The notes under the pieces were generated by a model that was not told the DNA's origin, did not search any database, and worked only from the letters and a program-made list of their open reading frames with translations. From Lampris incognitus (taxonomy: Eukaryota > Chordata > Actinopteri > Lampriformes > Lampridae), in NCBI RefSeq assembly GCF_029633865.1, contig NC_079212.1:87855986-87919985 (forward strand): a stretch of DNA of 64,000 nucleotides, given 5' to 3'. How positions within the stretch are numbered: the stretch's first letter is position 1; each line of letters starts with the position of its first letter. This document shows, in pieces, positions 1-24,800 of the stretch. Position numbers and translations under genes: made by a program.

Positions 1-1445
1 CTGCCAAGGTGTGGCGACAGTCAGGATTGCTGCCCCCCTTGTGTCTAAGAGGGAGAACCCCAGAGTGGAGAACAGGTCCAGGCCCATCAGGTTGGCCCCA
101 CGGCGTGCCACATGAAAAACTGCATTGGGCACCAGCTTGGTTCCATAGCGGACAGTCACTTGGAGAGAGCCAACCAGATCGATTTTGGAGTCACCATACC
201 CACAGAGGACAGCTGAGGGTGCGGACAGTGGCAGTGAACCGAAAAATTGACTGTAGGTATCAACATTCAGGAGAGACACACTTGCACCGGTGTCCAACAG
301 CAGGGGGATGCACACATCATTAATGTTGACTGTGCATGATTTGAATGACACTGGCGCAGAGCTCACCTTGTGAATGACGGCGGTTGAAGACTGGGGGGTG
401 TGGCCCTCTGACCCAGCCGGGGAAGATCGACAGACGTTGGCAAAGTGATTGTGCTTACCGCTGCTAGGGCATGTCTCGCCACGGGCAGGGCAGTTCTGAG
501 CCCTTGAAACATGAGACCGAGACCCACAGTTACCACAGGACTGTTGAGGGCGGGGCCGAGAACGCCGTCGTTGCAGTTGCAAGACGTCCCCAGTGGAGTC
601 AGCGCCCGCCTCGCTCTGGTTGGGTTGCGTCCCGAGGGGCAGCCGTGAGTAGAGGGAGGAGTCGTTGGCAGCTTGACTGGAGGTGGCCACTTGCTGTGTA
701 TTTAGCATAGCAGCACACTCAGCTGCTCCCTCAACCTGTAGTGCGATGGTAATTGCTGTGGACAGCAGCAGATCGTCTTTTTCCAGCAGGAGAGTCTCAC
801 GCACCTTTGCGTTGTTGGTGTGTTCGATTAGCTGGTCGCGAACCATCTCGTCCTGAAGCGCGCCAAACTTGCATGAGCTAGCTAGCCCTCGCAAATTAGC
901 TACGTACTGCCGCACAGACTCCCCAGGCAGTTGGTGTCGCTGACGGAATATAAATCGCCGAAGGAGGGCACTCTGTGGAGCAGCGAAATGGGTGCTCATA
1001 AGTCCCACAGCTTCGGCAAAGCTTGTGACGTTCCCCAGAGACCCGAGCACACGATGACCCTCTGCTCCCAAGCAGTGTAGCAACAGAGCCGTCTTCCTAG
1101 CCTGGCTCACGTCGTCGAGCCCTGAGGCGATGATGTAATTTTCAAAACTATGTAGCCAGCGAGTCCATGGTACCGGAGGCTCGCCAGGTAATGCCAGGAA
1201 GGGGGCAGGTGGTGGGAGAGAGATATCAGCCATCCTCGTCGCCAATATTGTATTTTTAAATCACGTCAGGACACAGCGCTGTCGCTTGACACAACCTCTC
1301 CGTGGCATTCTTTATTTAGACTGACACAGCATCAAAGGCAGACCCGATCAAACAACCCAGAGCCCGCAGGCATCACCAATCGATCCCAGCACAATAGAAC
1401 AGCACCAAATTAAATGCAGCACTGTCGATGTGTGCATACATAACA
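1..1445 (-). mobile_element. Ty3/gypsy-type LTR element, 5' end only, running off the left edge
   Basis: Read on the minus strand, a gag-like frame starts at 1233 and continues toward position 1. It carries a Cys-His zinc-knuckle-like stretch and then a retropepsin-like segment with a DTGAS motif (around 300-230). The right end looks like a 5' LTR of about 197 bp (1249-1445), starting TGTTATG, ending ACA and holding an AATAAA. The rest of pol and the 3' LTR lie outside the window, so the target-site duplication cannot be checked. The visible coding part shows no obvious break. The family call rests on order and motifs only. Confidence 0.7.
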
Positions 1446-1551
1446 CCCCCCCCAAAAAACAATTAGCACCAGCCGCCACTGGAACGTTTAGGATTTTTTT
1501 TTTTTTTGCATTCCCCATTCCTCAAGTCTATAAGAAGGATATAGGCGGAAG

Positions 1552-1866
1552 CAGTGGTGGATCTAGAGATTTTTTCCTGGGGTGGCAAAGGGGTGGCAAG
1601 ACTGTGTCCCAGAGGTGGCAGCTGCCACCCCTTTGCCACCCCTGTAGATCCGCCCCTGGTGAGGGGGAGGGGGGATTCTAAATCGGCGACTTCTGTTTGA
1701 GATGAGTTTGGTGCGGGTCTCATTGACCTTCACCATGCACGTACATAACATATACTTTAAAAACATATTATCTGATTTATAAACGGGGTGGCAACAGGGG
1801 TGGCAAGACTGTGTCCCAGAGGTGGCAGCCGCCACCCCTGCTGCCACCTCTGTAGATCCGCCCCTG
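1552..1866. mobile_element. hAT-type MITE with an internal duplication
   Basis: The element is flanked by the 8-bp direct repeat GGCGGAAG at 1544-1551 and 1867-1874. Its ends are imperfect inverted repeats (CAGTGGTGGATCTAGAGA on the left; CAGGGGCGGATCTACAGA read inward from the right). A block of about 80 bp (1577-1658) recurs almost unchanged at 1784-1866 and carries the right terminus both times, so the element has duplicated part of itself or absorbed a sibling. It has no coding capacity. The 8-bp duplication and CAG ends fit hAT. The 106 bp between it and the gypsy end (1446-1551) show nothing else. Confidence 0.8.
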
Positions 1867-1874
1867 GGCGGAAG

Positions 1875-3201
1875 AAACAGTCGCACGATTTTGGAAAACG
1901 CGCCGAAGGATCGATGGATGGCGGCATGACGCTGGCGAGCGTCAGCCCCCCCCCCCCCCGAACGGAAAGCGAGAAGAGGAAGGAGAGGTCGACGGCACCG
2001 GATGCTGAAAGGTACCGGGAGATGTTGTCGTCACAAGGGAAATTAAGCAAATAAAGAACGAGCGGTCTGACGCGACCCCCGGAGGGACGGGTACCGTGTG
2101 AGAGCGGCGCCGCTTGGAGGATGCTCCACAAGTGACCGGCGCCTCGAAACAAAGTGAGTCGGTCGAAAACTACTGGAGAGCGAGCAGCCATTTAGTGACG
2201 CAAAGCCGTGTGTAGAGACGTACGCCGTGGCCCTTTTTTTTGGGACGCGGTGGGTGCCATAGCAACCGTTACGGAAACATGGAGTGCGGCGGCTAGCTAA
2301 CTAGCTAGTCGATGCTAGCCGGTCGTGCCGAACCGAATGGAACGCCGCGTCCGCTCACCATGGCTCGGTAGTTAACGTGACAAGTTTTGGCGGCGGTTAC
2401 GTGAGCTCCGGTTGCTTGGCGATGGCTTTGTGGCCTGCCGCTTGTGGCGAGCCGCTGGGGCTCCGCAACTTCTGACGTTCGCGTCGGCGGATCCGCGACG
2501 GTTATTTTCGCGTCGCTCTGTAAGCTAGCTTCACGTTAGCTAGCCACGCAGAGGCCGACAGGTAACGCTAAAAGACGTTTGTTTGGACGCCAAAAAGCCC
2601 GTAAAGCGGCGTCTTTAACTCCCGACGCCGAGGCAAAGATATTCCGACATAACCCCAAATTAGCGTTTAAGGCAGCTGTGACCATGTCCCGAGTCCCAGT
2701 CTTTCGTTAGCATGTTTTTCTAATGTTGTCGTGAGCCAGCCTTTCGCAGGGTAACGTGTATAGGCTAATTTCAGGTGTTGAGCTCATCTGTTAGCTTTAG
2801 CATCTTTTAACACTCGTTGCCGGCCAACAGTCGGCCAATTAGCGTCGTTGTCCGAAATCCAGGGCCTCCAAGGGGGTTGCAAGTTAACGCCAACCAGTTG
2901 GCTAATCTTAGCCTAACTTTGTTAGCTTGCCTTGGGCTCTTTCATCACTGAGGCGTGAGTGTTGGCGACAAACAAGTTATTGGAGATATTTGATGCGTAA
3001 CGTTAGGTAACAAGGGGACTGTAAAGTAGGTTTAAATCTAACCAGCTAGATGGCTGTAATTCATGGTTTTGGGTTCGCATCAGTTGTCAAAGCGTTCATG
3101 TTGTTGGGAGTGTAAAGAGGAGGTGATAAAGAGAACTAAATGGGGGATTTAAGTCTGTTCTGTGTTTTAACTCTTCATCTGAAATACTTGTGCTATTTCA
3201 G
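1875..3201 (+). promoter_or_regulatory. IKZF4: CpG-rich upstream region and 5' intron of IKZF4
   Basis: CpG dinucleotides are dense from about 1880 to 2680 and then fall off, as expected of a CpG-island promoter just upstream of IKZF4. No TATA box stands out. A splice acceptor (TGCTATTTCAG, AG at 3200-3201) precedes the first coding exon and leaves 11 nt of 5'UTR, so at least one non-coding 5' exon must lie further upstream, most likely inside the CpG-rich stretch. I could not fix its donor. No other gene is visible here. Confidence 0.5.
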
Positions 3202-3212
3202 CTTGTGAGAGT

Positions 3213-15676
<12,464 letters not shown>

Positions 15677-17160
15677 GGACTACCCTACCTGCTTTATCCA
15701 GAACTACTTTTAACACTGACACCATGACCTGGCTGGGTTTGGTCTGCACAGCGCCCTCAGAAGGGCAGGGATAGAGCGGTTGTAAGAGGATGTTTCCAAC
15801 AGGCAGCAACACAGTCGGTATATAACGATGATTTCATATATGCACGATAGAAACCCTGATTTCATTCTTCTAAAACTCTAAAAGTATTAATCGCTCTTAA
15901 TGCACTTTGACCGAAGAATCAGTTTTAAAATGCACTTTTGAATTATTTTAGGGTAGATGAAGAGTCAATGCACTTTTTATCTGCAGAAGTGCCTTGCTCT
16001 GACCTTGTGTACTTTAGCCAGGATTACAACCTGGTGCACAAAATACACTTTACAAATGTGAATTACTGTACATCTGTGACCTGAAAAGTTTCCCCTTCCT
16101 GCACTTTAACCGAGATAATGCACAAAAAAAAAGAGAAAGCTGTCCCTGTGCACTTTGACTTGCCCACAAACTACAACGAATTGAAGTGTCGGGGGTCCTT
16201 TGAACCAGCCCCCGCCTGACAAGCTAGAGGTTAGCTTTTAGCATTTAGTCATCAGAGCTGTTTCCTTATGCTAGATGTTGTGCAGACCAAACTTAGAAAA
16301 CCTGGTCTACGTCAAATAGATGTATTTGAGGGGTTGTCCTCAAATTAGGATGCACTTTTTGTTTTTGTGCGTGTGTGTGTGTGTGTGTGCGTGATAGAGA
16401 AGTCCCATGTTCTCTTGCAAGTCCTAAGGTAAGTTAAGTGACAAATGAAGGCTTTTATCTGCTGAATGTAGGGTGGGATGGCTTATTATTATTATTATTA
16501 AATATGTTGTTTTTTTTTCTATGATGGCTTTTGTTGCACTGATACCTGCCAGAGTACAATGATTATATTAAACTATTTTCTAGACGAGCGCATTTACGAG
16601 CTGCACATTTCTCTGAAGCCACGAGAAGGGGGCGATAGTGGGTTTTCCTCACTATGAAAGGAAGAGTATCACTGCCACTGTTTTTTTTTGGAGATGACTT
16701 GCTGAAGAGGAGAGAGTTTCAAGACATTTCTGAAAAGTCCTTAAAGATCTTCTCTTCATGAAACGACAAACCAAAACTATTATATTTATCTTCTATTTAA
16801 GAGCTTTTAGTGTAAATATTGTGCCTTTCATCACCCTGACCTTGTTGTCTAATTTGAAAGACGTGGATTGCGAACTGATCCCTCTGCGCAGCGTGTCTAC
16901 CGGTGATGTAACCGCGGTGCAGATGATGCTTTACAGATAACCTCGGAAAGATCTGACCTTGTATCCCAGTTAACTCTTTCCTGTTCCCGCATGAGAGCTG
17001 ATTTAAATCGGTTTCCGAGAAGCCCGTCTGTGCAAATCTCGACACTATAGATGCATGGGATTTGATGCCTGCTGCTATGGTATGAATGAGTGTAGTGTGA
17101 TAGTTGGCCGCGATCTCTCTTAATTAAATTAAAATGAAATAAAAAGATTTTTTTTACCTT
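15677..17160 (+). promoter_or_regulatory. IKZF4: IKZF4 3' untranslated region with clustered miR-17-type seed matches and a poly(A) signal
   Basis: Following the stop codon is an AT-rich non-coding stretch. It contains six copies of GCACTTT (15902, 15932, 15970, 16101, 16150, 16352), the 7-mer complementary to the AAAGUGC seed of the miR-17/20/93/106 family. A TG repeat lies near 16375, an ATT repeat near 16484, and the first good AATAAA is at 17138-17143, so the 3'UTR may reach about 17.16 kb. The transcript end is inferred. From there to 17334 I see nothing else. Confidence 0.6.
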
Positions 17161-17334
17161 AATTTGCTTTGATGAAGTCCATCCTCAGCGGGGAACGTTG
17201 TAGGAACGTTGTAGGAATGTTGTAGGGCAGTCAAGGGACGTTTTGTTCCTTTGAAAATGGGAATTGCTTTGACTACAGAAAAGACATAACTGCTGGAATG
17301 AGTCTCGGTGCCGTTGGTAGAAAGATGAGTGAAG

Positions 17335-18510
17335 CCAGAGGACAGGAGGAGGTGATGAAGGCAGAGGACAGGAGGAGGTGATGGAGGCAGAGGACAGGGG
17401 GAGGTGATGTAGGCAGAGGACAGGAGGAGGTGATGGAGGCAAAGGACAGGAGGAGGTGATGGAGGCAGAGGACAGGGGGAGGTGATGTAGGCAGAGGACA
17501 GGAGGAGGTGATGGAGGCAAAGGACAGGAGGAGGTGATGGAGGCAGAGGACAGGGGGAGGTGATGTAGGCAGAGGACTGGAGGAGGTGATGGAGGCAGGG
17601 GACAGGAGGAGGTGACGGAGGCAGAGGACAGGAGGAGGTGATGAGGCAGAGGACGGGGAGGTGATGGAGGCAGAGGACAGGAGGAGGTGACGGAGGCAGA
17701 GGACAGGAGGAGGTGATGAGGCAGAGGACAGGAGGAGGTGATGGAGGCAGAGGACAGGAGGAGGGGATGGAGGCAGGACAGGAGGAGGTGATGAAGGCAG
17801 AGGACGGGGAGGTGATGTAGGCAGAGGACTGGAGGAGGTGATGGAGGCAGAGGACGGGAAGAGGTGATGGAGGCAGAGGATGGGAGGAGTTGATGAAAGA
17901 AGAGGATGAGGGGGTAATGAAAGCAGAGGTGATGAAGGCAGAGGACAGGAGGAGGTGATGGAGGCAGAGGACAGGAGGAGGTGATGTAGGCAGAGGACTG
18001 GAGGAGGTGATGGAGGCAGAGGATGGGAGGAGGTGATGGAGGCAGAGGATGGGAGGAGGAGATGAAAGAAGAGGATAAGGGGGTAATGAAAGCAGAGGTG
18101 ATGAAGGCAGAGGACGAGGAGGAGGTGATGGAGGCAGAGGACAGGAGGAGGTGATGGAGGCAGAGGGCGGGGAGGTGATGTAGGCAGAGGACGAGGAGGT
18201 GATGGAGGCAGAGGACAGGAGGAGGTGATGGAGGCAGAAGACTGGAGGAGGTGATGGAGGCAGAGGACAGGAGGAGCTGATGGAGGCAGAGGACGGGAGG
18301 AGCTGATGAAAGAAGAGATGAGGGGGTAATGAAAGCGGAGGTGATGAAGGCAGAGGACAGGAGGGGGAGATGAAGGCAGAGGACAGGAGGAGGTGATGGA
18401 GGCAGAGGACAGGAGGAGGTGATGGGGGCAGAGGACAGGAGGAGGGGATGGAGGCAGAGGACAGGAGGAGGTGATGGAGGCAGAGGACAGGAGGAGGTGA
18501 TGAAGGCTGT
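17335..18510 (+). repeat. 26-bp minisatellite with higher-order structure
   Basis: About 45 purine-rich units are present, with a consensus like GGCAGAGGACAGGAGGAGGT plus GATGGA. A distinct block (GAGGATGAGGGGGTAATGAA and variants) recurs near 17890, 18061 and 18305, marking higher-order duplications. The open frames on both strands follow from the repeat and are not genes. The following 18511-19024 shows nothing recognisable. Confidence 0.9.
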
Positions 18511-19024
18511 CGTGTTGTGTTTTACAGTATATAGTTCACATGTATTGAACTTGTGTTCTCCAGATCACTCCACTGCATTTCTGATGCCCTTTGTTTTAGG
18601 AGGCCTCCTCCAACCCGAGACGGAGTCTCCAGTAATGTGCAGCATTAGTTGGCCGTTACAACCTGACAGGAACAGATGACTCCTTATTAGCGCTAAATAA
18701 AGAACAGAATGATGAACAGTCGGTACTGATTAGGGGGAAAACCCAGTGATGTAGTCCGGGTGTGAGGTGCGGGTGTTGTGAGTTTGAGTACAGTGGGCAT
18801 TCTGCTCATTCTCCATACTCTTGGATCTTTCACAGACTGAGACTGAAGGTTACATTTCTAGCTTCAGCTTCAGGGTGTTTTAGGTTCTTGAGATGAGTGG
18901 CTAGAGGACTGTCCATGTCCCTCCATCTAAGGCTGTCTGAAGTAACAGGGGCAGATACCAGTCTTGGGTAAAGTAGTCATTTATAATCCACAGATGAAAT
19001 GTCTGGTATACCGAGGATTCTGTG

Positions 19025-20600
19025 CGTCAGCAACCCTCAAATGTCCCCAGAATCGTGTTGTCAGATTCTCCCCCCAGCCACCAGTGTGATGGTCCCTAGC
19101 AGCCACTGGTGTGATGGTCCCCAGCAGGAGTCGTATGTCCCCAGAATCATCATGTCAGATTCTCCTCCCAGCCGCCGGTGTGAAGGTCCCCAGCAGGAGT
19201 CATATGTCCCCAGAATCGTCATGTCAGATTCTCCCAGCTGCTAGTGTGATGGTCCCCAGCAGTTACTGGTGGGATGGTCCCTAGCAGCCGCTGGTGTGAT
19301 GGTCCCCAGCAGCTGCTGGTGTGATGGTCCCGAGCAGCCGCTGGTGTGATGGTCCCCAGCAGCCGTTGGTGTGATGGTCCCCAGCAGCCACTGGTGTGAT
19401 GGTCCCCAGCAGCCACTGGTGTGATGGTCCTCAGCAGCCGCTGGTGTGATGGTCCCCAGCAGTTACTGGTGTGATGGTCCCTAGCAGCCACTGGTGTGAT
19501 GGTCCCTAGCAGCCGCTGGTGTGATGGTCCCCAGCAGCCGCTGGTGTGATGGTCCCCAGCAGCCGTTGGTGTGATTGTCCCCAGCAGCCACTGGTGTGAT
19601 GGTCCCCAGCAGGACTGGTGTGATGGTCCCTTGCAGCCGCTGGTGTGATGGTCCCCAGCAGCCGCTGGTGTGATGGTCCCCAGCAGCCGTTGGTGTGATG
19701 GTCCCCAGCAGCCGTTGGTGTGATTGTCCCCAGCAGCCACTGGTGTGATGGTCCCCAGCAGCCGCTGGTGGGATGGTCCCTTGCAGCTGCTGGTGGGATG
19801 GTCCCTAGCAGCATGGTCCCTAGCAGCCGCTGGTGTGATGGTCCCCAGCAGCCACTGGTGGGATGGTCCCCAAGCAGCTGCTGGTGTGATGGTCCCCAGC
19901 AGCCGCTGGTGTTATGGTCCCCAGCAGCTGCTGGTGGGATGGTCCCTAGCAGCCGTTGGTGTGATGGTCCCTAGCAGCCACTGGTGTGATGGTCCCTAGC
20001 AGCCGTTGGTGTGATGGTCCCTAGCAGCCACTGGTGTGATGGTCCCCAGCAGCATGGTCCCTAGCAGCTGTTGGTGTGATGGTCCCTAGCAGCCGTTGGT
20101 GTGATGGTCCCTAGCAGTTACTGGTGGGATGGTCCCTAGCAGCCGTTGGTGTGATGGTCCCCAGCAGCCGTTGGTGTGATTGTCCCCAGCAGCCACTGGT
20201 GTGATGGTCCCCAGCAGCCGCTGGTGGGATGGTCCCTTGCAGCTGCTGGTGGGATGGTCCCTAGCAGCATGGTCCCTAGCAGCCGCTGGTGTGATGGTCC
20301 CCAGCAGCCGCTGGTGGGATGGTCCCCAAGCAGCTGCTGGTGTGATGGTCCCCAGCAGCCGCTGGTGTTATGGTCCCCAGCAGCTGCTGGTGGGATGGTC
20401 CCTAGCAGCCGTTGGTGTGATGGTCCCTAGCAGCCACTGGTGTGATGGTCCCTAGCAGCCGTTGGTGTGATGGTCCCTAGCAGCCACTGGTGTGATGGTC
20501 CCCAGCAGCATGGTCCCTAGCAGCTGTTGGTGTGATGGTCCCTAGCAGCCGTTGGTGTGATGGTCCCTAGCAGCCACTGGTGTGATGGTCCCCAGCAGGA
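19025..20600 (+). repeat. 25-bp minisatellite with a 456-bp duplicated block
   Basis: The core unit is GTGTGATGGTCCCCAGCAGC plus CGCTG, with TTGCAGC, CTAGCAGC and GGGATGG variants. The first 200 bp hold a longer unit containing GTCCCCAGAATC. The variant pattern of 19720-20000 is repeated almost exactly at 20176-20456, so a 456-bp block was duplicated recently. Long frames on both strands arise from the repeat. Positions 20601-21078 are non-repetitive and show no supported gene. Confidence 0.9.
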
Positions 20601-21078
20601 GTGGTGCAGCTGAGCCGTGCATGGCCCCACATGCTGCAGCTGACCGTGGATCAGTACCAGCAGGCCAGAAGGCAGAGTCACCAAGACAACTTTGAGTCAT
20701 CATGGTTTTACCACAGAGCTTTGGATTTAAATCAAGATACCGCCCCCTACTTCCTGTCTTTGTGTTCAAAATGTGTTTTGGAAGCGTTTTTTTTAAATTA
20801 TTATTATTATTACTATCATTAATCCTTTCAAGCCAGCTTTGGAGCTCTGTGGCGGAAACACCATTGCCTGAAATTGCACAGATTGATAACTCGAACCCAG
20901 TTTACCCCGACCTCCTGTATTTCCATACCACCTCAGCCAGATGTGAGGGCGAGGTAGTCACAGCTGGATCCTCAGGGATGTGTTGACCTGCAAAAAAGGC
21001 TAAAAAGAAAACCTACCAGCAAGACACGACTTACTGATATTAATGTGTTCTAGACTTCAAGATCATACCCTTCTCATA

Positions 21079-21835
21079 TCATGTATATAACACACGTGAT
21101 AATATCATGTATATAATACACATATGTATATAACACGTGATAATATCATGTATATAACACACATGATAATATGTATATAACGTGATAATATGTAGATAAT
21201 ACATGATAATGTAGATAATACACATGATAATTTCATATATATAATACACATGGTAATATGTATATAACACGTGATAATATGTAGATAATACACATGATAA
21301 TACACATGATAATATGTATATAATCCACAATATGTATATAACACGTGATAATATGTATATAATACACATGATATCATGTATATACCACGTGATATATATA
21401 ATACAGATGATATGTATATAACACGTGATATGTATATAATACACATGATAATATCATGTATATAACACCTGATAATATGTACATAACACGTGATAATATG
21501 TACATAACACGTGATAATATGTAGATAATACACGTGATATTATGTATATAATACACATGATAATATCATGTACATAACACGTGATAATATGTAGATAATA
21601 CACGTGATATTATCATGTATGTAATACACAATATGTATATAACACGTGATAATATCATGTACATAACACGTGATAATATGTATATAATACGTGATATGTA
21701 GATAATACACGTGATATCATGTATATAATACACATGATATGTTTATAACACGTCATAATATGTAGATAACACGTGATAATATGTAGATAATACACGTGAT
21801 AATATGTATATAAAACGTAATGATATCATGTATAT
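21079..21835. repeat. AT-rich minisatellite, left part
   Basis: Irregular units of roughly 23-26 bp are built from ATGTATATAACACGTGATAATATC and variants, many with the palindrome CACGTG. The array continues at 24973-25162 and 32037-32500. It was split by the RTE LINE at 21836-24972 and the gypsy element at 25163-32036. The last 18 bp are the left target duplication of the LINE. Confidence 0.88.
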
Positions 21836-24800
21836 CTACTACTACTACTACTTTCGGCTGCTCCCGTTAGGGGTCGCCACAGCGGATCATCCGTTTCCAT
21901 TTCTTCCTGTCTTCTGCGTCTTCCTCTGTCACACCAGCCACCTGCATGTCTTCCCTCACCACATCCATAAACCTCCTCTTTGGCCTTCCTCTTCTCCTCT
22001 TCCCTGGCAGCTCCATATTCAGCATCCTTCTCCCAATATACTCAGCATCTCTCCTCCACACATGTCCAAGCCATCTCAATCTTGCCTCTTACTTTGTCTC
22101 CAAACCGTCCAACCTGAGCGGTCCCTCTAATATAATCGTTCCTAATCCTGTCCTTCTTCGTTACTCCCAGTGAAAATCTTAGCATCTTCAACTCTGCCAC
22201 CTCCAGCTCCGCCTCCTGTCTGTTCGTCAGTGCCACTGTCTCCAAACCATATAACATAGCTGGTCTCACAACCATCTTGTAAACTTTCCCTTTAACTCTT
22301 GCTGATACCCTTCTGTCGCAAATCACTCCTGACACACTTCTCCACCCACTCCAACCTGCCTGCACTCTCTTTTTCACCTCTCTACTGCACTCCCCGTTAC
22401 TTTGGACAGTTGACCCCAAGTATTTAAACTCAAATGCCTTTGTCACCTCCACTCCTTGCATCCTGACCATTCCACTGTCCTCTCTCTCATTCACGCATAG
22501 GTATTCCGTCTTGCTCCTACTGACTTTCATTCCTCTTCTCTCCAGTGCATACCTCCACCTCTCCAGGCTCTCCTCAACCTGCACCCTACTCTCGCTACAG
22601 ATCACAATGTCATCCGCGAACATCATCGTCCATGGAGACTCCTGCCTGATCTTGTCCGTCAACCTGTCCATCACTATTGCAAACAAGAAAGGGCTAAGAG
22701 CCGATCCTTGATGTAATCCCACCTCCACCTTGAACCCATCTGTCATTCCAACTGCACACCTCACCATCGTCACACTTCCCTCATACGTATCCTGCACCAC
22801 TCCTACATACTTCTCTGCAACTCCTGACTTCCTCATACAATACCACACCTCCTCTCTCGGCACTCTGTCATAAGCTTTCTCTAAATCTACAAAGACACAA
22901 TGCAACTCTTTCTGGCCTTCTCTATACTTCTCAATCAACATTCTCAAAGCAAACATCACATCTGTGGTGCTCTTTCGTGGCATGAAACCATACTGCTGCT
23001 CGCTGATCGTCACCTCTCCTCTTAACCTAGCTTCTATTACTCTTTCCCAAATCTTCATGCTGTGGCTGATCAACTTTATACCTCTGTAGTTGTTACAGTT
23101 CTGCACATCGCCCTTGTTCTTGAAAATCGGTACCAGTATGCTTCTTCTCCACTCCTCAGGCGTCCTCTCACTTTCCAGGATTGTGTTAAACAATCTAGTT
23201 AAAAACTCCACTGCCATCTCTCCTAAACATCTCCATGCCTCCACAGGTATGTCATCAGGACCAACTGTCTTTCCACTCTTCATCCTCTTCATAGCTGCCC
23301 TCACTTCCTCCTTGCTAATCCGCTGAACTTCCTGATTCACTATCCCTACATCATCCAACCTTCTCTCTCTCTCATTTTCTTCATTCATCAGCCCCTCAAA
23401 GTATTCCTTCCACCTTCTTAGCACACTCTCCTCGCTTGTCAGCACATTTCCATCTCTATCCTTGATCGCCCTAACTTGCTGCACATCCTTTGCAGCTTGG
23501 TCCCTCTGTCTAGCCAATCGGTACAAGTCCTTTTCTCCTTCCTTAGTGTCTAATCTGTCATACAAATCACCATACGCCTTTTCCTTTGCCTTTGCCACCT
23601 CTCTCATTGCTTTACGCTGCATCTCCTTGTACTCCTGTCTACTTTCTTCATCTCTCTGACTATCCCACTTCTTCTTTGCCAACCTTTTCCTCTGTATACT
23701 TTGCTGTACTTCCTCATTCCACCACCAAGTCTCCTTGTCTTCCTTCCTCTGTCCTGATGACACACCAAGTACCTTCCTAGCTGTCTCCCTCACTATTTCT
23801 GCAGTGATTTTCCAGCCATCTGGCAACTCTTCACTACCACCCAGTGCCTGTCTTAACTCCTGCCTGAACTCCACACAGCAGTCTTCCTTCTTCAACTTCC
23901 ACCATTTGATCTTCGGCTGTTTCTTCACTTGCTTCCTCTTCTTGGTCTCCAAAGTCATCCTACAGACCACCATCCGATGCTGCCTAGCTACGTTCTCCCC
24001 TGTCACCACCTTGCAGTCTCCAGTCCCTTTTAGATGGCGCCTTCTACATAAGATATAGTCCACCTTTGTGCACTTTCCTCCACTCTTGTACGTCACCCTG
24101 TGTTCCTCCCTCTTCTTGAAATATGTATTCACCACAGCCATTTCCATCCTTTTCGCAAAATCGACCACCATCTGTCCTTCCAAATTTCTCTTCTTGACTC
24201 CATACCTTCCCATCACCTCCTCATCACCTCTGTTGCCTTCACCAACATGTCCACTGAAGTCCGCTCCAATCACCACTCTCTCCTCCTTGGGTACCCTCTC
24301 CACCATGTCGTCCAACTCACTCCAGAATTCTTTTTCATCCATCTCACACCCAACTTGCGGGGCATATGCGCTGATAACATTCAGCAATAAACCTTCAATT
24401 TCCAGCTTCATACTCATCACTCTGTCTGACACTCTCTTCACCTCCAGCACGCTCTTGACATACTCTTCCTTCAGAATTACCCCTACCCCATTACTCCTCC
24501 CATTCACACCATGGTAGAAGAGTTTGAACCCACCTCCGATACTCCTGGCCTTACTCCCCTTCCACCTGGTCTCTTGCACACACAGTATGCCTACCTTTCT
24601 TCTTTCCATCATGTCAGCCAGCTCTCTCCCTTTACCAGTCATAGTGCCAACATTCAAAGTTCCAACTCTCACCTCCACATGCCTACCCTTCCTCCTCTCT
24701 AGCTGCCTCTGGACATGCTTTCCCCCTCTCCTTCTCCTTCGCCCAACAGTAGCATAGTTTCCACCGACACCCTGCTGGTTAACAGTACCGGTGGCGGTCG

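Noticed and set aside
17185-17520. Proline/serine-rich 111-codon minus-strand frame
   Set aside because: It is a translation of the 26-bp purine-rich minisatellite.
19025-20600. Frames of up to 173 codons in the 25-bp minisatellite
   Set aside because: They are repeat artefacts; the same region is open in several frames on both strands.
21079-21556. Tyr/Ile-rich frames of up to 142 codons in the AT minisatellite, looking like membrane proteins
   Set aside because: They are low-complexity translations of ATGTATATAATACAC units.
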